Shown here piece after piece: positions 60,086-64,000 of a DNA stretch of 64,000 nucleotides; position 1 is the stretch's first letter; every line of letters starts with the position of its first letter. Both the position numbers and the translations under genes were made by a program. Source of the stretch: Alectoria sarmentosa (taxonomy: Eukaryota; Ascomycota; Lecanoromycetes; Lecanorales; Parmeliaceae); assembly GCA_009733775.1 (NCBI GenBank), contig WOGZ01000054.1, forward strand, positions 62,001-126,000, read 5' to 3'. The notes beneath the pieces were generated by a model, which was not told the DNA's origin, ran no database searches, and saw nothing but the letters and a program-made list of their open reading frames with translations.

Positions 60086-61341
60086 GATTTTTTAACTTAG
60101 CTTTATTTTATTTCTTTATATAATAAAGATATATTAAAAAATTATATACGAGAATTAATAATTTTAAAAAAAGATTATTAATATATTATTTACAATGTTA
60201 AAAGTAAGCTTAAGAATTTAAGTTTATTAAATGCGTTATTAACGCTCGAGGCAGTTTTAAACTAATTTCGCAATCTTAGTTTTCGAATATTATTTCGAAT
60301 AATGCATTAAATTATCGAATATGTTTCGTTATTAAAAAAAATTTAAAGTTTAAAATTTCGGTTACGACGAAAGAATTTTAGGAATATATTTATTAACATT
60401 ATCTCGAATCTAATTTCGAAATTAAACGATTTAGGCAATTTTCTCACGGGGGTGTCATCGATTGCAATTTCGAAGTGTCGCGCATAATTGTAATTGATGA
60501 TGTTTATATATTTTTGATGAGGGATTTTGACATGAAGGTCTTGATATGAAAACCTTGACACGAGATTTTCCATCGATCTTTAATACAGAAAGCCTTAATC
60601 ACATTTTTAACAATATCTCAATTTCTTACCCCGAAACTTGAAATGAATTTTTTTAAATTTGATAACTTTAAAACATTGTCGCAAGCATATTTAAAGCATT
60701 TTGAAAGATTTAAATAATTGAGAAATAATTCGAGATGCTCGAGGTGCTTAAAGAGTTCGATAACAATTAGGATTGCGAAATGCGCACGAGTGTTATAATT
60801 AATGCATATCGTCTTTATACGCTTTAAGTTACTATTAACTCTCGAAAACGTACTTCTTAAATTGCTAATATCGCATATAGTTTTTTAATATATATATATA
60901 ATCTTTTATTTCGTATCTTTTCATTAACGCATTAAATATTAAATATATAAAATTTAATTTTTTTTAGCACTTTAACGTTTTGATATAAAATTTTAATAGT
61001 AATATTTTACGAAAATTTTATCGTTTATAGATCGCGCTTTAACAAAAAATTAAAAACGCGACAATAATAACAACGCGTCAATAATAAAAATCTTAATTAA
61101 TAAATTGTTAACAATTTTTAATAATTTCTCAATAATAAATTGTTAATGTTAATAATGTGTTAAAAATGCGTTAATAATGCGTTAACAATTTTTAACATTA
61201 AATTAACAATTTTTGATTTATCAGTAAATTGTTTTTATTCTTAAATATTTATAAGCTTGTTTATAAATAAGATATCTTTCTTAAAAATATATATAAGAAA
61301 ATAAAATAAAACCAAGTTAAAATATCTTAAATTTGTATATG
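60077..61341. repeat. inverted-repeat unit T2
   Basis: The left arm at about 60070-60125 (TATATATAAATTTAAGATTT, TTTAACTTAGCTTTATTTTA) and right arm at about 61270-61340 (AATAAAATAAAACCAAGTTA, AAATATCTTAAATTTGTATA) are inverted counterparts. The right arm continues into the B3 insertion, so the full palindrome may extend beyond the window. Inside lie a 76-codon frame (60343-60573, minus) and a run of TTGTTAACAATTTTTAA-type dyads (61095-61210). Confidence 0.6.
60343..60573 (-). CDS. small open frame in T2, unknown function
   Basis: An intact 76-codon frame on the minus strand, starting MENLVSRFSYQDLHVKIPHQ and ending FLKFFRRNRNFKL. It has more G/C and a more ordinary amino-acid mix (Asp, Arg, Pro, His, Val) than other frames in the window, and no stops. 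No family motif, signal peptide or membrane segment is evident. It sits inside the inverted-repeat unit, so it could be a fragment of a transposon-encoded protein or chance. No homologous frame was found in T1. Confidence 0.25.
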   Translation of the reverse strand: MENLVSRFSYQDLHVKIPHQKYINIINYNYARHFEIAIDDTPVRKLPKSFNFEIRFEIMLINIFLKFFRRNRNFKL

Positions 61342-61464
61342 TGTCGAAATTTAGGTCACGTGATAGGTCACGTGACGGACGTATGCGTTCGTAATTTAAA
61401 TCGCAGTTTTCTTTATAACACTCTTAAAGTAATACAATTAGGTGTTTTATATCATATTTTCACA
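61342..61464 (+). repeat. B3 5' LTR
   Basis: 123 bp. It keeps the B2-type doubled CACGTG region, with the palindrome GGGCGCATGCGCCC partly decayed to GGACGTATGCGTTC. Confidence 0.9.
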
Positions 61465-61820
61465 AATTATGAATTCGAGTTTGCTCGACGATCGTTATAA
61501 ATATGATTTATTTATTTATTATTATAATTATAATTATTTTTAAACATTTCATATTTATCGCAATGAAGCAATTAATTATGAAAATCTTTATTTAATTAAT
61601 TTTTTTAAAATAAACAATCTTCATTTATAAAATGATTTTTAAATTTAAATGATTATAATTCGAAATTTGAGAATTGAAAACTTTTCAATTTTTGACGAGT
61701 CGAAATTATTCGTTTTTAATCGAAATCGTATGCGATTTGCGATCGTACGATCGAATCATGATAAAACCTTTATAACATTATCAATTTTTTTTATATAAAA
61801 CATATTAAAAAAAGAAGAAT
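61342..61820 (+). mobile_element. 5' end of a third B-type Copia element (B3), interrupted by A2
   Basis: The LTR at 61342-61464 (123 bp, TGTCGAAATTTAGGTCACG to TTTTCACA, two CACGTG boxes as in B2) is followed by PBS AATTATGAATTCGAGTTTGC and 350 bp of leader matching B1 30020-30370. At 61821 element A2 begins. The bases before the LTR (ATATG, 61337-61341) are the presumed TSD; the partner lies outside the window. Confidence 0.9.
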
Positions 61821-61955
61821 TGTTGAAATGTGTCAGCTATCAAACATGAAAGGTTTGCCGAGACAAGGAAGGTTTGCCGAGGCTTGGCACATTTTGTATT
61901 TAGATGCTCTGTTGCAGATTACTCAATCAATCAAATGTTTCACTTACTTTCAACA
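61821..61955 (+). repeat. element A2 5' LTR
   Basis: 135 bp, well preserved, closest to the middle LTR of element A: both keep GAGGCTTGGCACATTTTGTA and CAGCTATCAAACATGAAAGG in the same orientation. Confidence 0.93.
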
Positions 61956-62599
61956 GATTATGAGCCCGAAATCGCGAGCATTCGTTTAATATTATTTATC
62001 TCATAAACCAATTGACTCATCAACCAAATGTATAGGGGAAATCCCTTAAGAGTTGGATCGTAATGTCAAAATCTAACGGCAGAGTAATCATTCATTTTGC
62101 GCAATAACCTCTTTAAACTTATTCATCACACGTGATTATTTTTATTGATAAATCGTGCTTTGAACATGTATTTGATTTAATTCAACGATTTATTTATGTG
62201 ATAATCGCAAATAATAAATCGTGAAGCGTTATAATTGTTATAAAAACAATCTGCTCTTAAAAGATTGTGATTAATCATTTATCAATTTTAATTTTTGAGC
62301 GATGAATTATATTCATAACGTAATGATTGAATAATTTTTTGAGAGATCGTTTGATTTTATAAATTGCATTTCAATTTTTTATTTAAAAAATGAAGGGGTT
62401 GAGATTGAGTTTGATCAAATGCGCGCTTTTCAATCAATCGATTAAGCGTTATTAAACAATGTCATTTCGTTGTTTATAAAACTTATAATAAAATGAAAAA
62501 GGGATCGCAAATACATTGTAAACTTTATTCTCACGATCATTATCATGACATCAATTGTCAAATTGTTTTTAACGAAATATTAGATCAGAATTAATAATG

Positions 62600-64000
62600 A
62601 TAATGAGTCGTTTATGACAACGAGCATTTCGTTACAAAACACGATTTTTATCATATCAACAATTGTTATCATATCAACGGCCGCTATCATATCAACGACT
62701 TTAATGTTAATTATGATTGAAAAAGAACATAAAAGATTCTTGAATATCTCTTTTGATTTTGAATCATCAAAAGATTTAATCACATTTATCAATCACACTT
62801 TTCGTCGAAACAAATTCAAACGTCTTAAACATTCTCTTTCTACAAGTCAAAACAAATTCAAACATTTTTATAACTTCACTTTTATTATATTTTCAAACAT
62901 TTTTTAAAAAGAATTTCGAGTTTAATTCAAAAGAACTCGATCGACAAAACGCATTTTCGAACGCGACTTTTTTTTTTACAATTAAATATTAAATAAAGTT
63001 TATTATTAATTCAAAACGCGTTCGAAAAGCAAAAGGCGCGATTATGCATTTATTTATTTATTTGATAACATTGTAACTCTCGATATTTCTATTCGCGAAT
63101 TTTTTTTCGAATTAATTAATAACGAGAATCTTTTTGAAATTATCATTCAATTTATTGAATTCAATTTCTTTATCAACATTTAAATTCTTTATATTTTCAA
63201 TAACACATTAAAGTCATCATATTCGAAAAAATCGTCGACATGAAATTCAATAATGATTTTTCGCTTCATATTAAAAAACTTGAAAAATTCGAAAGTTTTT
63301 AAATATGATTTCGAGAAATGTGATAATTTTTTATATCGCAACGTCTTATCAAATTTATCAAAATAAAATAAAATGAGACTTTTATCATATTTATTATTTT
63401 TAAAAACATTTTATTTAACGAGTTTATGATAATAATCGATGTCGTCGAAGAAAAATGAGTTAAATGAGATTTGAAATATGAATTTTGCATTAACATCATC
63501 AAAAATCGTTTTAAAAATAATTTGTTTATAAATCATAAAGATGAGATCAATGCGTATATCTTATAAAATGTTATTTATAAAAATAATAAATTTAAAGACT
63601 TCGATACATTTAATGACTTATATCGTCGATTATTTAAATTAAATCTTGATTAATGTAAAAATGCAATTAACTTTATTATTCGTCTTAAAAGCATTTATAA
63701 CGATATCATAAATTTATCGTTTAAATTAAAATTAAAAATCATTTTTCTCATTTTTCTTTTTCATACGAGTTTGAATAAATCGAATAACGTTTATTTTATT
63801 CATTATATTCAAAATCATAAACTTATAAATGATAATAATATTAAAATAATTTATTCATTGAAATACGTTATTATTCGATTCATTTAAATTATGATTAATT
63901 TTTTTTTTAAACGTCAAAAATTTATCTTTGCGTTCGCTGCTCAGCGTCTTTTTCGCTTTATTATTTTAATTTCAATTTCAAAATATATCATTATTATTAA
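62600..64000 (+). pseudogene. A2 gag relic (partial)
   Basis: A plus-strand open frame at 62614-62907 reads MTTSISLQNTIFIISTIVIISTAAIISTTLMLIMIEKEHKRFLNISFDFESSKDLITFINHTFRRNKFKRLKHSLSTSQNKFKHFYNF. It is the best preserved N-terminal gag segment of family A, with counterparts at 13704-13486 and 11038-10853. A short I-S-T repeat precedes the basic EKEHKR segment. After 62907 the frame is broken, with Lys/Arg-rich fragments to the window end. The MFLK and HFSSTT region at about 63300-63480 matches the other units. Confidence 0.75.

Larger units (their letters stand above)
61821..64000 (+). mobile_element. element A2, 5' part (truncated by window end)
   Basis: The LTR at 61821-61955 (135 bp, TGTTGAAATGTG to TTTCAACA) is followed by PBS GATTATGAGCCCGAAATCGC and a gag relic collinear with the gag units of element A in opposite orientation. 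The window ends just before the zinc-knuckle region. The leader at 62030-62100 (GTTGGATCGTAATGTCAAAA) keeps more G/C than in A. The TSD partner is off the window (presumed AGAAT, 61816-61820). Confidence 0.9.

Overview
The window looks like RIP-degraded, transposon-packed heterochromatin from a filamentous ascomycete (Pezizomycotina). This is inferred from the sequence and no species is assigned. It is extremely AT-rich. Almost every long reading frame is broken by TAA/TAG/TGA, and the changes at recognisable catalytic motifs are G:C to A:T (for example Asp to Asn at a reverse-transcriptase YVDD box and Cys to Tyr in a zinc knuckle). CpG dinucleotides stay common in the remaining G/C. No intact host gene, tRNA, rRNA or CRISPR array was found.

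The layout is mostly nested LTR retrotransposons, each bounded by matching short LTRs and 5-bp target-site duplications (TSDs) that can be read directly. (1) 1-4791: degraded flank with a minus-strand coding relic and a GC-conserved, palindrome-rich LTR-like island at 3400-3667. (2) 4797-29432: a Copia-type element 'C' on the plus strand (TSD GATGC). It is interrupted by a minus-strand Copia-type element 'A' inside its 5' LTR (4888-14507, TSD CATAA) and by a plus-strand chromodomain Ty3/gypsy element 'D' in its 3' untranslated part (20775-28298, TSD ATTAT). (3) 29907-37026: a complete plus-strand Copia-type element 'B1' (TSD CGCAG), inserted in a degenerate fold-back-like repeat. (4) 37290-48200: about 11 kb of unassigned AT-rich relic sequence with several minisatellites. 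(5) 48215-52406: inverted-repeat structures, a 29-bp minisatellite, microsatellites and a roughly 1-kb dispersed repeat (S+R). (6) 52412-59545: a complete minus-strand Copia-type element 'B2' (TSD TTACA) inserted between S and R of a second S+R copy. (7) 59551-61341: the rest of that copy plus an inverted-repeat unit. (8) 61342-64000: the 5' end of a third B element ('B3'), interrupted by the 5' end of a second A element ('A2') that runs off the window.

The Copia families A, B and C share a half-tRNA-type primer-binding site matching the initiator-Met anticodon arm, a conserved 3' segment of about 0.5 kb, and (B and C) palindromic LTRs with CACGTG boxes. They form a related lineage with different LTRs. 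The most unusual structure is element A, which reads LTR-gag-LTR-gag-pol-LTR inside a single target-site duplication.
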